64,000 bases of DNA, taken from positions 18,549 to 82,548 of the forward strand of contig NZ_AZEQ01000013.1 in assembly GCF_001436025.1 (NCBI RefSeq). Reading direction: 5' to 3'. The notes under the pieces were generated by a model. The model made no database searches and was not told the origin of the DNA. It was given only the letters and a program-made list of their open reading frames with translations. Made by a program: the position numbers and the translations under genes. Each line of letters begins with the position of its first letter. The first letter of the stretch is position 1. Shown here piece by piece: positions 46,152-55,256 of this stretch. This stretch comes from Limosilactobacillus mucosae DSM 13345 (GTDB lineage: Bacteria; Bacillota; Bacilli; Lactobacillales; Lactobacillaceae).

Positions 46152-46652
46152 ATGAGTGAATACAAGAACTTGTTAGTTGGTGTTGATGGCTCCGAACAAT
46201 CCAAGATGGCGGTTCAAAAAGCTATCGACATTGCTAAGCGCAATAACGCCAAGCTGCATCTGTTGAGCATCGTCAACGGTGAACGCTATCCAAACACGAG
46301 CACGGTTGGCTATGGATTCGTTGATCGTGACATCTACAAGAAAGCTACGGATGAAATGACCAAGGAACTGGCCGAGATGAAGAAGAAGGCCGAAGCTGCT
46401 GGGGTCAGTGATGTCGTAACTGATGTCAAGATCGGCAACGCCAAGATGGAACTGACGGAAGGATATGCCAAAGAACATGATGTTGACCTGATCTTGGTTG
46501 GGGCCACGGGCTTGAACATGATTGGTCGGATGATCGTTGGTTCTACGGCTGCTTACGTAATTCGTCAAGCCGACTGTGACGTCATGGTTATTAAGACCGA
46601 TGAAAACAATAAGAAACTCAACGTTAAAATGGAAAGCTATCCAGAAATCTAA
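46152..46652 (+). CDS. Universal stress protein (UspA family)
   Basis: The 166-residue protein has the ATP-binding pattern GATGLNMIGRMIVGSTA and the N-terminal LLVGVDGSEQS. Members help survival under stress; the exact role is unknown. ATG 46152 follows TGGAGGTGG. A single gene with its own terminator. Confidence 0.93.
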   Translation: MSEYKNLLVGVDGSEQSKMAVQKAIDIAKRNNAKLHLLSIVNGERYPNTSTVGYGFVDRDIYKKATDEMTKELAEMKKKAEAAGVSDVVTDVKIGNAKMELTEGYAKEHDVDLILVGATGLNMIGRMIVGSTAAYVIRQADCDVMVIKTDENNKKLNVKMESYPEI

Positions 46653-46690
46653 TAGCTGACCATTTGAAAGCTGATTTTTCAAAATAGCTA

Positions 46691-46724
46691 GGATCTGGCA
46701 GCTGATCTGCCAGGTCCTTTTTAT
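46691..46724 (+). terminator. Terminator after the universal stress gene
   Basis: GGATCTGGCAG pairs with CTGCCAGGTCC, then TTTTTATTT. Confidence 0.9.
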
Positions 46725-47107
46725 TTGCATGATAAAACTGAACTAGCCCAGGCTGCGATAAGGTTCTCAGTAACTGCGGCTTTCTTAGGAAACAGCGTGC
46801 CAGGGTGTTTGCTCACCAGCCATCGACTTTAGCTGCTGGTAGCTGACAGGCCATAGTCAGGTGAGCTTCGGTGACTGTGTAGTGAATACTGATGGGATTA
46901 ATGAATCCGATCGTATCAAAACACTATTTAGGCAACTGCAAAAATTAACAGACGGCTGTTGGTTGATGGCATCCAGACGTTTTAGACTACTGGGGTTGCC
47001 ACTGTTTATCAATGAATGATTGGCTGGCTGAAATTATAATATCTTTCAATTTGGGAATGTTATATAATTGGCGTTGCACAAGGTTAAGGGTAAGGGAGTT
47101 GAGGAAT
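46725..47107. other. Gene-free interval before the L,D-transpeptidase
   Basis: No supported reading frame, RNA motif or repeat was found. TATAAT at about 47081 and the AGTTGAGGAA site just before 47108 probably drive the next gene. Confidence 0.5.
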
Positions 47108-48493
47108 ATGAACTCGCGCACGAAAATGTCTTTGGGCATTATCGCAACGCTGCTGGTCATCGTGATTGGCGTGATGACCTGGCATCAAAGAACTCATTTT
47201 AATAAGAATACAACCATCAATGGCGTGGCCGTAGGGGGCTTAACCGCGCAGCAGGCTTATGACAAAGTGGCCAAGACCAAGCTGACCAACGAAGTAAAGC
47301 TGGATGGCAAGGTGATCTATCAAGGCCAATCCAGCAGCGCGGGATTTACCAAGAGTGATCTGAGCAAATTCCAAACGGCCCTAAAAAAACAAGTCACGTT
47401 CTTTCCTTCCAGCAAGGCCAAGAATGTCAAGGTTGTCCCAAGTCATGTCGATAAGACGCGGATTGCAGCAATGCGGGCAGCTTTAAAGGCCAATATCGAA
47501 AAAGAAAATGCTGGTCGCAAGGCGCCGGTTGATGCCAAAGCGGTTTTGGCAAATGGCAAAGTCACGATCAAGCCGGCCCAAAAAGGCAATCGTTATGATA
47601 CCGAAGCGCTTTTAAAAGACTTTGATCAAAATGCAGCCAACGTTAAGATCGTGCTGCATAAGCAATATCAACATCCATTGGCAGCCAGCAGCAAAACGGT
47701 TAAGCAGGAAGCCGTCAAGTTAAGGGCACTGCTTAATCAAAAGCTGACTTATCAAGTCGAAAACAAGACCTACACTTTAACGACCAATGATATTATTACC
47801 AAAGCTACGTATCTGAATCACCAATATCAATTTGATACCACAGCGCTAGACAAGCTGGTCAAAAAGGTGAACAAGAATCAATCGACTCTGGATAAGAGCT
47901 TTACGTTTACCACGCACAGCGGCAAGCAGATCAAAACAGCGACGGGCGGTTCATATGGCTGGCGGCTTAGTGAGACTAAAGCAGCGGCTACTTTAACCAA
48001 GGCCTTGATCAACCATCAGACCAGCGTCAATGCCAAAAACGACGTCTATGGAGTTGGCTATAATACTGGCGGCATTGGTTATGGCACGACATCAAACCAT
48101 GGTATCGGTAATACCTACGCAGAAGTCTCGATTTCCGACCAGCACGTTTGGTTTTACAAGGACGGCAAATGCGTTTTTGATGCCAGCGTGGTTACTGGTA
48201 AACATAGCAGTGGCGATGATACGCCTAAGGGAGTCTGGTACATTATGTACAAGCAGCGAAACACTACTTTACGAGGTACCAGCGACAACGGTTCAGCTTA
48301 TGCTTCGCCAGTCAGCTATTGGGCACCGTTTACCGATAGTGGCTGTGGATTTCATGATGCCAGCTGGCGAACGGACTGGTCAAGCACGGCTTATCTGAAC
48401 AACGGTTCCAACGGCTGTGTCAATATGCATACCAGTGACGCGGGAACGGCATATGATTCATTGAGTCAATATGAACCGGTAATCGTTTATTAG
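47108..48493 (+). CDS. Membrane-anchored L,D-transpeptidase (YkuD family)
   Basis: This 461-residue cell-wall enzyme has one N-terminal membrane helix (MSLGIIATLLVIVIGVMTW), an extracellular peptidoglycan-binding region (about 35-310) and a C-terminal YkuD catalytic domain. The catalytic Cys is in GSNGCVNM. The usual motif is SHGC, so His is replaced by Asn, an odd feature in the catalytic loop. The frame opens earlier, but ATG 47108 has the GTTGAGGAA site. It probably crosslinks peptidoglycan or attaches proteins to it. Confidence 0.88.
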   Translation: MNSRTKMSLGIIATLLVIVIGVMTWHQRTHFNKNTTINGVAVGGLTAQQAYDKVAKTKLTNEVKLDGKVIYQGQSSSAGFTKSDLSKFQTALKKQVTFFPSSKAKNVKVVPSHVDKTRIAAMRAALKANIEKENAGRKAPVDAKAVLANGKVTIKPAQKGNRYDTEALLKDFDQNAANVKIVLHKQYQHPLAASSKTVKQEAVKLRALLNQKLTYQVENKTYTLTTNDIITKATYLNHQYQFDTTALDKLVKKVNKNQSTLDKSFTFTTHSGKQIKTATGGSYGWRLSETKAAATLTKALINHQTSVNAKNDVYGVGYNTGGIGYGTTSNHGIGNTYAEVSISDQHVWFYKDGKCVFDASVVTGKHSSGDDTPKGVWYIMYKQRNTTLRGTSDNGSAYASPVSYWAPFTDSGCGFHDASWRTDWSSTAYLNNGSNGCVNMHTSDAGTAYDSLSQYEPVIVY

Positions 48494-48548
48494 CTTTGAT
48501 GATACCGTGTCCAATTAAAATAACGGACTTTAGGAGTCAATTTAATTA

Positions 48549-48600
48549 AAAACCGTACTGTCTCAAGCTTTTTCTGAGCCTAAGACAGTGCGGTTGTTTT
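48549..48600 (+). terminator. Terminator after the L,D-transpeptidase
   Basis: AACCGTACTGTCT pairs with AGACAGTGCGGTT, then TGTTTTATTTT. Confidence 0.85.
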
Positions 48601-48712
48601 ATTTTGCTAATTAATTTCAGCCTGGCTCAAGCAATTGAGGCAGGTTTTTTAGTGCCAATCAGTGTTTTTTGACATATGGAATATCAGGAGCAAAAGAAAG
48701 GATGATTTAACT

Positions 48713-49912
48713 ATGATCAAAAAACAAATCTGGCTGACGAGTCTGGTAACGATGACGATGGTTTTACAGCTGATGGCACCGGTTTTGGCAGCCCAGACAG
48801 CAGTAGGCAATGAGCCGAATGGAGCTGATTTTAAGGCTCAGCTGCCTGCGGTCATTAATTCTTCAAGTGATGGCAGCATAGGGGATGACTTTAAAAACAA
48901 CTGGCTGGCAAAATATCAAACTGCCTATCAGCAGGGATTACAGGATGCCATGGCCGACAAGCCGCAGCTGCCGCCTGATCAAGAACCGATTAAAACGGCT
49001 TATTGTCAAGGCTTTAAAGATGGCAGCCAGCTGGCCTTGGAGCACGCTGATTGGCTAAAGCGCGTGCAGGAATCGCAGCAAAATGTCGTACCAGTCTTGA
49101 ATGATCAGACAGCCGCGGACCACGGTGCTGATAACAATGAATCAGCAGGCAATGAACAGGAAGCTGATCAAGACAATGCTCAGCTGTCATCTGATCAGGC
49201 AACCAGTGAAGTGCCAAGCGCAAATCAGCATTACGCGCCGCTTTGTCCGACCAGGGATCAGGCTCGGTTTATCGCGCATCTGGGACCAATCGCGCAAAAA
49301 GTTGGCCAAAACCATGATCTTTATGCTTCGGTTCTGATTGCACAGGCTGCCTTGGAAAGCAATTGGGGAACCAGCGAGTTAAGCCGAGTTCATCATAATC
49401 TATTCGGCATCAAGGGAACCTGGCATGGTCATGGCGTTTCAATGATGACGCAGGAATGCCTCAGTGGTAAGCCAGCCATCGTCACAGGGACCTTTAAGAG
49501 CTATACCGATGAAAAAGCGTCGTTAAGCGATTATGCTGCCGTTTTGGATCAGCCGATGTATGCTGGTGCTCATCGCAGCAATGCACCTACCTATCGATCG
49601 GCAACCGGTTTTTTAAAGGGTCGCTATGCTACGGATCCTAAGTATGACCAAAAGCTGAATCAACTGATTGAAGCCTATCAGCTGACGCGTTTTGATCGTC
49701 CAGTCAATCAAGCAGCCAATTCGTCGCTTAGTCGCCCAGGAACGGATCAACGTCATCAGCAGCATCAAACGGCTGCCTTGGTTGAATCAAGGAGACCCAC
49801 GCAAAAAAAGCAGCCGCAAAAAGCCGTTCATCAGCATACCTGGCTGCCGGTTGCCAGCGGGATCGGCAGTGTCGGCATTTTAGCGGTGCTGCGGCGAATG
49901 TATCTAAAATAA
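48713..49912 (+). CDS. Secreted N-acetylglucosaminidase (GH73)
   Basis: This 399-residue peptidoglycan hydrolase has a signal peptide ending APVLA-AQ, a Gln-rich and acidic middle region, and a GH73 catalytic domain at about 190-330. Seen there are QAALESNWGTSELSRVHHNLFGIKG and the catalytic Glu in AALES. The C-terminus ends in a hydrophobic stretch and basic tail (SGIGSVGILAVLRRMYLK) preceded by LPVAS. This resembles a degenerate sortase signal rather than LPxTG. ATG 48713 follows AAAGGATG. It likely acts in cell separation. Confidence 0.88.
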   Translation: MIKKQIWLTSLVTMTMVLQLMAPVLAAQTAVGNEPNGADFKAQLPAVINSSSDGSIGDDFKNNWLAKYQTAYQQGLQDAMADKPQLPPDQEPIKTAYCQGFKDGSQLALEHADWLKRVQESQQNVVPVLNDQTAADHGADNNESAGNEQEADQDNAQLSSDQATSEVPSANQHYAPLCPTRDQARFIAHLGPIAQKVGQNHDLYASVLIAQAALESNWGTSELSRVHHNLFGIKGTWHGHGVSMMTQECLSGKPAIVTGTFKSYTDEKASLSDYAAVLDQPMYAGAHRSNAPTYRSATGFLKGRYATDPKYDQKLNQLIEAYQLTRFDRPVNQAANSSLSRPGTDQRHQQHQTAALVESRRPTQKKQPQKAVHQHTWLPVASGIGSVGILAVLRRMYLK

Positions 49913-49951
49913 AAACCACCGTGTAGTCAGGCGACTCCAACGATGGTTTCA
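49911..49951. terminator. Bidirectional terminator-like hairpin
   Basis: AACCACCGT and ACGATGGTT pair around an AGTC/GACT inner stem. A- and T-runs lie at its sides, between two converging genes. Confidence 0.7.
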
Positions 49952-50011
49952 TTAATCTGCTGGCTGATCGGTAATGCCAAGTCAATCAGCGGTTTAAATG
50001 CAGCGATTGAT

Positions 50012-50644
50012 TTAGCGAATCTGGGCCAGCCGCTCGTCAATCATCCCCAGAACAGTGGCAACGTTTTGCGGATCTTCCAGGTCGTATTTATCCAGATCGA
50101 TCTTCATCTTAGGACTGGCATCGTATTCTTGATACCAGTCTTGATAGGCGCTCCACATTTTGTAGTAGTAGTCCTTAAGCTCAGGGTTGTTGTCGATCTG
50201 TTCATAGTCGCGGCCCCGTTTTTTGATTCGGTAGAGAATGGTCTCAAAAGAAGTTTCTGAATAAACCATCAAATCAGGCGCTTTTTTAGGCAGCTTGTTC
50301 AAATCGTTCATCATATTGTCAAGCAGCTTTAGGTAAACGTCCAGCTCCGTATCAGAGATGTTGCCTTCCGCGTTGTTTTCCTTGGTAAACAACGCGTCTT
50401 CATAGATTGAGCGATCCAGCACGTTGTTGTCATCGCTTAATGCCTGCTTGATCATGGAAAACCGCTTGTTTAAAAAGTAGATCTGCAACAGGAAGCCATA
50501 CTGTTTCGGATCCTTGTAGTAAAGCGGCAATACCGGATTTTCGCCCACCGGTTCAAAAAAGGCTTTCGTGTGTAGGTGATCGGCAATCTTAGCTGTAAGC
50601 GTTGTTTTGCCGACCCCAATCATTCCTGCTGTAATAATCACCAT
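50012..50644 (-). CDS. Deoxynucleoside kinase
   Basis: The cytoplasmic 210-residue kinase salvages deoxynucleosides using ATP. P-loop GMIGVGKTTL is near the N-terminus; DRSIYED and the lid region YRIKKRGRDYEQ are typical of the deoxyadenosine/deoxyguanosine kinase family found in lactobacilli. Which nucleoside is used cannot be read. No second kinase gene is next to it, although lactobacilli often have a pair. Confidence 0.9.
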   Translation of the reverse strand: MVIITAGMIGVGKTTLTAKIADHLHTKAFFEPVGENPVLPLYYKDPKQYGFLLQIYFLNKRFSMIKQALSDDNNVLDRSIYEDALFTKENNAEGNISDTELDVYLKLLDNMMNDLNKLPKKAPDLMVYSETSFETILYRIKKRGRDYEQIDNNPELKDYYYKMWSAYQDWYQEYDASPKMKIDLDKYDLEDPQNVATVLGMIDERLAQIR

Positions 50645-50855
50645 GTTGGCCCCTCTTTACATAAAAATTCAACTTGACCATCTTACTACAAAATATAGTG
50701 CCTGCCCATAAAATAAATCCATATTTTGTGGACAACTGACAGACAAGGCGAGTCAACAAGGCATCATCTGGGCAATTGAGCGCATCAAAAAAAATTTGCC
50801 GTTTACATTTGAAACAGGCAAAATAAAAATAGCAATTTTTGAGAGGACGTTAAAA

Positions 50856-51464
50856 ATGATTGAACACATGAATGAGCCACAGATTCGCGAGCAATTGACA
50901 ATCAGCCAGCAGCAGGGAACCTTAGTTGAGGTATATAACTTTGCCGATGACGATACCTTTAACGTTGGATTCGTGATTGCCATGGATCCGCTGTTCGTTT
51001 TACTGATGACTTTGGATTGGGACTGCAAGATCAATGGCTTGACGCTGGTCCGCATTAAAAGCATTCATGCCGTTAGAAGCCAGACTGACTATTTGACGAC
51101 CTGTTCTTATAAAAGCAAGGTAGCTCAAGAATATGGGTATTTTGATATTTTTGGCCTGCAGCGTTTTTTGCGTGAGCATGATTTTAGCCACGTCAACTTG
51201 CTGAACACGCTTTTGAAAGATTCCATTGACCATGAGCTGCCGGTGGTGATTGGTACGCAAAAATACAAGGGCCGCGATGACTTTGAGGGAATGGTACATG
51301 AATTGACGCACATCGGCTTGACGCTGCATTATTATAACGAGCATGACCTTTCATCGCTTTGGACCTATGATATTTTACTGGCCCAGATTGACTATCTGCG
51401 GGTACGTGGTTTTCAGGCTATGCAGACCAAGGCGATTATGGAAGGCGTTTTTCACCAAAATTAA
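50856..51464 (+). CDS. Conserved protein of unknown function (202 residues)
   Basis: The soluble product has two similar halves by appearance: an N-terminal part with VEVYNFADDDTFNVGFVIAMD, and a C-terminal part ending with SLWTYDILLAQIDYLRVRG. No domain was recognised. ATG 50856 follows GAGAGGACG; the frame starts 20 codons earlier without a ribosome site. It precedes rbsR, but a promoter and operator separate them. Confidence 0.65.
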   Translation: MIEHMNEPQIREQLTISQQQGTLVEVYNFADDDTFNVGFVIAMDPLFVLLMTLDWDCKINGLTLVRIKSIHAVRSQTDYLTTCSYKSKVAQEYGYFDIFGLQRFLREHDFSHVNLLNTLLKDSIDHELPVVIGTQKYKGRDDFEGMVHELTHIGLTLHYYNEHDLSSLWTYDILLAQIDYLRVRGFQAMQTKAIMEGVFHQN

Positions 51465-51527
51465 AAAAATTATTGGTTTATTACAATTATTTAAAGGTCA
51501 GCAGGTAAATATGTGGTAAACTGATCC

Positions 51528-51541
51528 GTAAATAGGTTTAC
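51528..51541 (+). promoter_or_regulatory. Putative RbsR operator before rbsR
   Basis: GTAAATAGGTTTAC is an inverted repeat directly before the rbsR ribosome site. A similar half-conserved site (AAAAGCATTTACT, about 52644-52656) lies before rbsK. LacI-type binding is inferred. Confidence 0.45.
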
Positions 51542-51568
51542 TAATGAAACAAGAGGAAAGCACACATT

Positions 51569-52576
51569 ATGAAACACAAAGTAACAATTCGCGATCTGGC
51601 AAAGGCTGCTGGGGTTTCGGTCACGACGGTATCGCAGATTTTAAACGGCAAGGGGCAGCGCTTCAGCCAAGCTACACAGCAGCGAGTCTTGGAACTGCGC
51701 GATCAGATGAATTACGTTCCTGATTTTAATGCGCGCAATCTGATCATGCGCTCTTCTAAAACGATTGGCGTCTTGGTACCTAACATTGGCAATCCATTTT
51801 TTAGTACGTTCATTCGCGGTGTGCAGGAAGCAGCTCGTCAAGCCGAGTTTATGCCGCTGATTTTTAGTGCCAACCATGAGGAAAAACTGGAACGCTACTA
51901 TCTTGGCCGCTTGATTGAACGGGCTGTTGATGGCTTGATTATTGCCAGTTCTTCGATTACGACCGACACGATTGAACAGCTGTTAAAGCCAAATGATATT
52001 CCGTATCTGTTGTTCGACCAAAACGAGGCCAATGGTGGGGACCGACTTTTGATCGACGACTATCAAGGCGGCTATCTGGCAGCTGAGCATCTGGCTGGTC
52101 TGGGACATCAGCATGTGGTCAGCATCATGCCGGAAAACATGACTGACAACTTGAATCACCGGCTGCGGGGCTTGATTGACGGCCTGCGTAAGCACCATGT
52201 TGATTTTAACGAGCAGACCGACGTGATTTATGGCGAGCTGACCAAGCATGGCGGCTATTCGTGTACTAAGGGCGTGTTGGAAGAGCATCCGACGGCAGTT
52301 TTTGCGGCCAACGATGAAATGGCGATCGGGCTTTACCGTGGCTTGGCCGAAAATGGCGTCAGCGTGCCAGACGATATTTCAGTAGTGGGTTTTGACGACA
52401 TTGACCTGGCTGAATACGTCACGCCAAAACTAACAACGATTCAGCAGCCGATCCGCGAAATCGGCGAACAGGCTACCAAGATGCTGTTTAATCGGATTCA
52501 AAACCCAGATACGGCCATTCAGACTTCCTACTTCGGCGTTAAGCTGGTTGTCAGAGATAGTACCAAGCAGGCATAG
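51569..52576 (+). CDS. rbsR: LacI-family transcriptional regulator, probably RbsR
   Basis: The 335-residue repressor has an N-terminal helix-turn-helix (TIRDLAKAAGVSVTTVSQILNGKG) followed by a periplasmic-binding-type effector domain. Ribokinase lies directly downstream, so ribose control is likely. The ribosome site is AAGAGGAAAG. The effector domain ends with the usual QPIREIGEQATKMLFNRI. Confidence 0.88.
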   Translation: MKHKVTIRDLAKAAGVSVTTVSQILNGKGQRFSQATQQRVLELRDQMNYVPDFNARNLIMRSSKTIGVLVPNIGNPFFSTFIRGVQEAARQAEFMPLIFSANHEEKLERYYLGRLIERAVDGLIIASSSITTDTIEQLLKPNDIPYLLFDQNEANGGDRLLIDDYQGGYLAAEHLAGLGHQHVVSIMPENMTDNLNHRLRGLIDGLRKHHVDFNEQTDVIYGELTKHGGYSCTKGVLEEHPTAVFAANDEMAIGLYRGLAENGVSVPDDISVVGFDDIDLAEYVTPKLTTIQQPIREIGEQATKMLFNRIQNPDTAIQTSYFGVKLVVRDSTKQA

Positions 52577-52694
52577 ACTTGTTTGCACATAAGCTGATAT
52601 GCTAAAATAGTGTAGTTAAGAAATACTGATTTAATCACACATAAAAGCATTTACTAATTTGCTGAGTGCATCAAAACGCAAAGGAGACTTTGAA

Positions 52695-53615
52695 ATGACG
52701 AATAAAGTTACGGTCGTTGGTAGTCTGAACGTTGATACGACGCTGCGAATCAAGCGGATGCCATTGCCTGGCGAAACGCTGTCATCCGAAAGCAAGAGCA
52801 GTGCCGCTGGTGGCAAGGGGGCCAATCAGGCAGTTGCTGCGGCGCGTGCTGGTGCAGATACCAAGTTTGTTGGCCGGGTTGGCAATGATCAAGCAGGTCA
52901 GTTTATGATTGACTCATTAAGCGAAAATCATATCGACACGCGCTACATTACCAAAGATGAGCATGCCGGAACTGGCTCGGCCACGATTCTGCTCGATGAC
53001 AATGGCCAAAACAGTATTTTGGTTTATGGCGGGGCTAACCAGTGCGTTTCCCCAGCTGATGTTGATAATGCCCAAGCTGCCATTGCAAACGCCGATTTTG
53101 TGATCGCGCAGTTTGAAACGCCGCAGGAAACGACGCTGGAAGCATTCAAACTGGCTAAGCAGCATGGCGTTAAGACGATTCTGAATCCGGCACCGGCGGC
53201 CAAGATCGACCCTGAAATCTTGAAGGTTACGGATCTGATTATTCCAAACGAAACCGAATGTGCCACGCTGACCAACGTTATCATTGCAGACGAGACTTCA
53301 ATGCTTGAAGCTGCTGGTCACTTTGCACAGATGGGGGTCAAGAACCTGATCATTACGGTCGGCAGCAAGGGTGCTTTCTACTGCACGCAAAACGGCTATG
53401 ACTTTGTGCCAGCCTTTAAGGTACACGCGGTTGACACGACGGCAGCTGGCGATACGTTTATTGGTGCCTTGAGTTCTCAATTAAAGCCTGACATGAGCAA
53501 CATCAAAGAAGCATTGATCTTTGCTCAGCGGGCCAGCTCAATTACGGTTCAGCGGATGGGAGCTTTACCATCAATCCCAACGCTGGCAGAAATTGAAGCC
53601 GCCAGTCAAAACTAG
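52695..53615 (+). CDS. rbsK: Ribokinase
   Basis: RbsK phosphorylates ribose to ribose 5-phosphate. The PfkB signatures are AAGGKGANQAVAAARAG and DTTAAGDTFIGAL with the catalytic Asp. The length is 306 residues. ATG 52695 follows AAAGGAGAC. It is probably regulated by RbsR through the site about 45 nt upstream. No ribose transporter gene is adjacent. Confidence 0.94.
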   Translation: MTNKVTVVGSLNVDTTLRIKRMPLPGETLSSESKSSAAGGKGANQAVAAARAGADTKFVGRVGNDQAGQFMIDSLSENHIDTRYITKDEHAGTGSATILLDDNGQNSILVYGGANQCVSPADVDNAQAAIANADFVIAQFETPQETTLEAFKLAKQHGVKTILNPAPAAKIDPEILKVTDLIIPNETECATLTNVIIADETSMLEAAGHFAQMGVKNLIITVGSKGAFYCTQNGYDFVPAFKVHAVDTTAAGDTFIGALSSQLKPDMSNIKEALIFAQRASSITVQRMGALPSIPTLAEIEAASQN

Positions 53616-53648
53616 TCAAAAATCAGTTTTTTTGGCGTTACCGATGAT

Positions 53649-53693
53649 AAAAAGCGAGATCAACGTCTTTGATGACTTGATCTCGCTTTTATT
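53649..53693 (+). terminator. Terminator after rbsK
   Basis: AAAAGCGAGATCAA pairs with TTGATCTCGCTTTT, a 14-bp stem. It lies just before gtfA. Confidence 0.88.
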
Positions 53694-53720
53694 AAGCGTT
53701 TGGAAAAGAAGGTCTTAAAA

Positions 53721-55256
53721 ATGACAGTCTATAATGTAAATCTGGGGATTGGCTGGGCCAGCAGCGGGGTTGAGTACGCACAGGCCTACCGATCTAAAGT
53801 GTTTTCCCGCATGCAGATTCCGACAAAGTTTATTTTTTCCGATTTGATTTTAGCTGATAATATTGCTGAGTTGACGCGCAATCTGGGTTTTCATGATCAA
53901 GACGTAATCTGGCTCTATAATTTTTTTACCGATATCAAGATCGCGCCCACGACCTATCCGCTAAACGAGTTTAAGCGCGCACAGCATTTTGCGGAGCGCA
54001 ATGTTGAAGCTACCGTACAGAATTTCGCGGATGGCAAGCAGGTAGTCCACTACTGGCTGCCCGACGAAAACCTAAGAATCAATGTCCGTATCTATGATCT
54101 GGCAACGCAGGCCATTGACTACGCCGAATACGTGGTTGACTCCCAGATGGTACGGCGAGAATTTTATTCATACATAAGATACGTAACTGAATACCTCAGC
54201 GCCGGCAATCATGTCTATGCTCGCGACTTTTATAATGAGGATGGCTCGATTGCCTATCATCAATATGTTAATGGCACCAACGAGGTCTTTGAGCTGAAAG
54301 ACCAGATCTTTTATTCTAAAACGGCTCTGTATGCTGAAATGATTCGCCGTTTAAAGCTTACTGCTCAGGATCTGGTTATCTTGGATCGTGAAGACGGGCG
54401 CGGACTGGTCAGCGGTCAGTTGTGGTATCAGATGCATTCGCCGGCAAAACTTGGCGTTGTAGTGCATGCCGAGCATTATGATGAGCATTATACCAACCAG
54501 ACGAATATTTTATGGAACAACTATTACGAGTACCAGTTTACGCATGCCGATCAGACCGACTGTTTTATCGTCTCAACGCCAGCGCAAAAACGCGTCCTGG
54601 CTGCTCAGATGAAAAAGTATCAGCATCAAGTACCGCAAATTGCCGCGATTCCGGTGGGCAGTCTGACGAAACTGATGCCGATGCCATACGAGAAACGGCG
54701 CCGGCATTCGTTGATCACGGCTTCGCGCCTGGCCAGCGAAAAACATGTTGATTGGCTGATCAAGGCTGTCGTGCAGGCTAAACGAGCAATTCAAGACGTT
54801 TCTTTGGATATTTATGGTCAAGGCGCACAGAACACCAGTCTGCAGCGCTTGATTGATGAGCTGCAGGCCAATGAATACGTTCACTTAAAAGGACAACAGA
54901 ATCTAACCGCGATCTATCAGCACTATGCTGGTTATATTGCGGCTTCAACCAGCGAGGGATTTGGCTTGAGCTTGATGGAAGCCGTGGGATCGGGTCTGCC
55001 GATGATTGGCTTTGACGTTCCATATGGCAATCAGACGTTTATTGATCCAGATCAAAACGGCTATCGGCTGCCATATCAAGCAGATTGGTCAGAGGAACGC
55101 AAGGTAAGGGAACTGGCGAACGCGATTGTCAGCCTCTTTAGCGATGATCAGCGGGCAGCTGGTTTTAGTCAGCACTCTTATGAACTGGCCCAACCATATC
55201 TGGATGAAAAGATCGCTCAAAAATGGCGCGTACTGGTAAACGAGGTGGCAAAATGA
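53721..55256 (+). CDS. gtfA: Protein O-glycosyltransferase GtfA (TagE-like)
   Basis: GtfA transfers a sugar (usually GlcNAc) to Ser/Thr of exported proteins. The 511-residue protein has an N-terminal region specific to GtfA/TagE and a GT4/GT-B domain with the conserved EGFGLSLMEAVGSGLPMIGFD. ATG 53721 follows AGAAGG; the frame starts 7 codons earlier with no better site. It is followed by GtfB with a 4-nt overlap. In L. plantarum such pairs glycosylate Ala/Ser/Thr-rich domains of wall proteins. No secA2 or serine-rich repeat gene is near, so it acts on other targets. Confidence 0.88.
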   Translation: MTVYNVNLGIGWASSGVEYAQAYRSKVFSRMQIPTKFIFSDLILADNIAELTRNLGFHDQDVIWLYNFFTDIKIAPTTYPLNEFKRAQHFAERNVEATVQNFADGKQVVHYWLPDENLRINVRIYDLATQAIDYAEYVVDSQMVRREFYSYIRYVTEYLSAGNHVYARDFYNEDGSIAYHQYVNGTNEVFELKDQIFYSKTALYAEMIRRLKLTAQDLVILDREDGRGLVSGQLWYQMHSPAKLGVVVHAEHYDEHYTNQTNILWNNYYEYQFTHADQTDCFIVSTPAQKRVLAAQMKKYQHQVPQIAAIPVGSLTKLMPMPYEKRRRHSLITASRLASEKHVDWLIKAVVQAKRAIQDVSLDIYGQGAQNTSLQRLIDELQANEYVHLKGQQNLTAIYQHYAGYIAASTSEGFGLSLMEAVGSGLPMIGFDVPYGNQTFIDPDQNGYRLPYQADWSEERKVRELANAIVSLFSDDQRAAGFSQHSYELAQPYLDEKIAQKWRVLVNEVAK

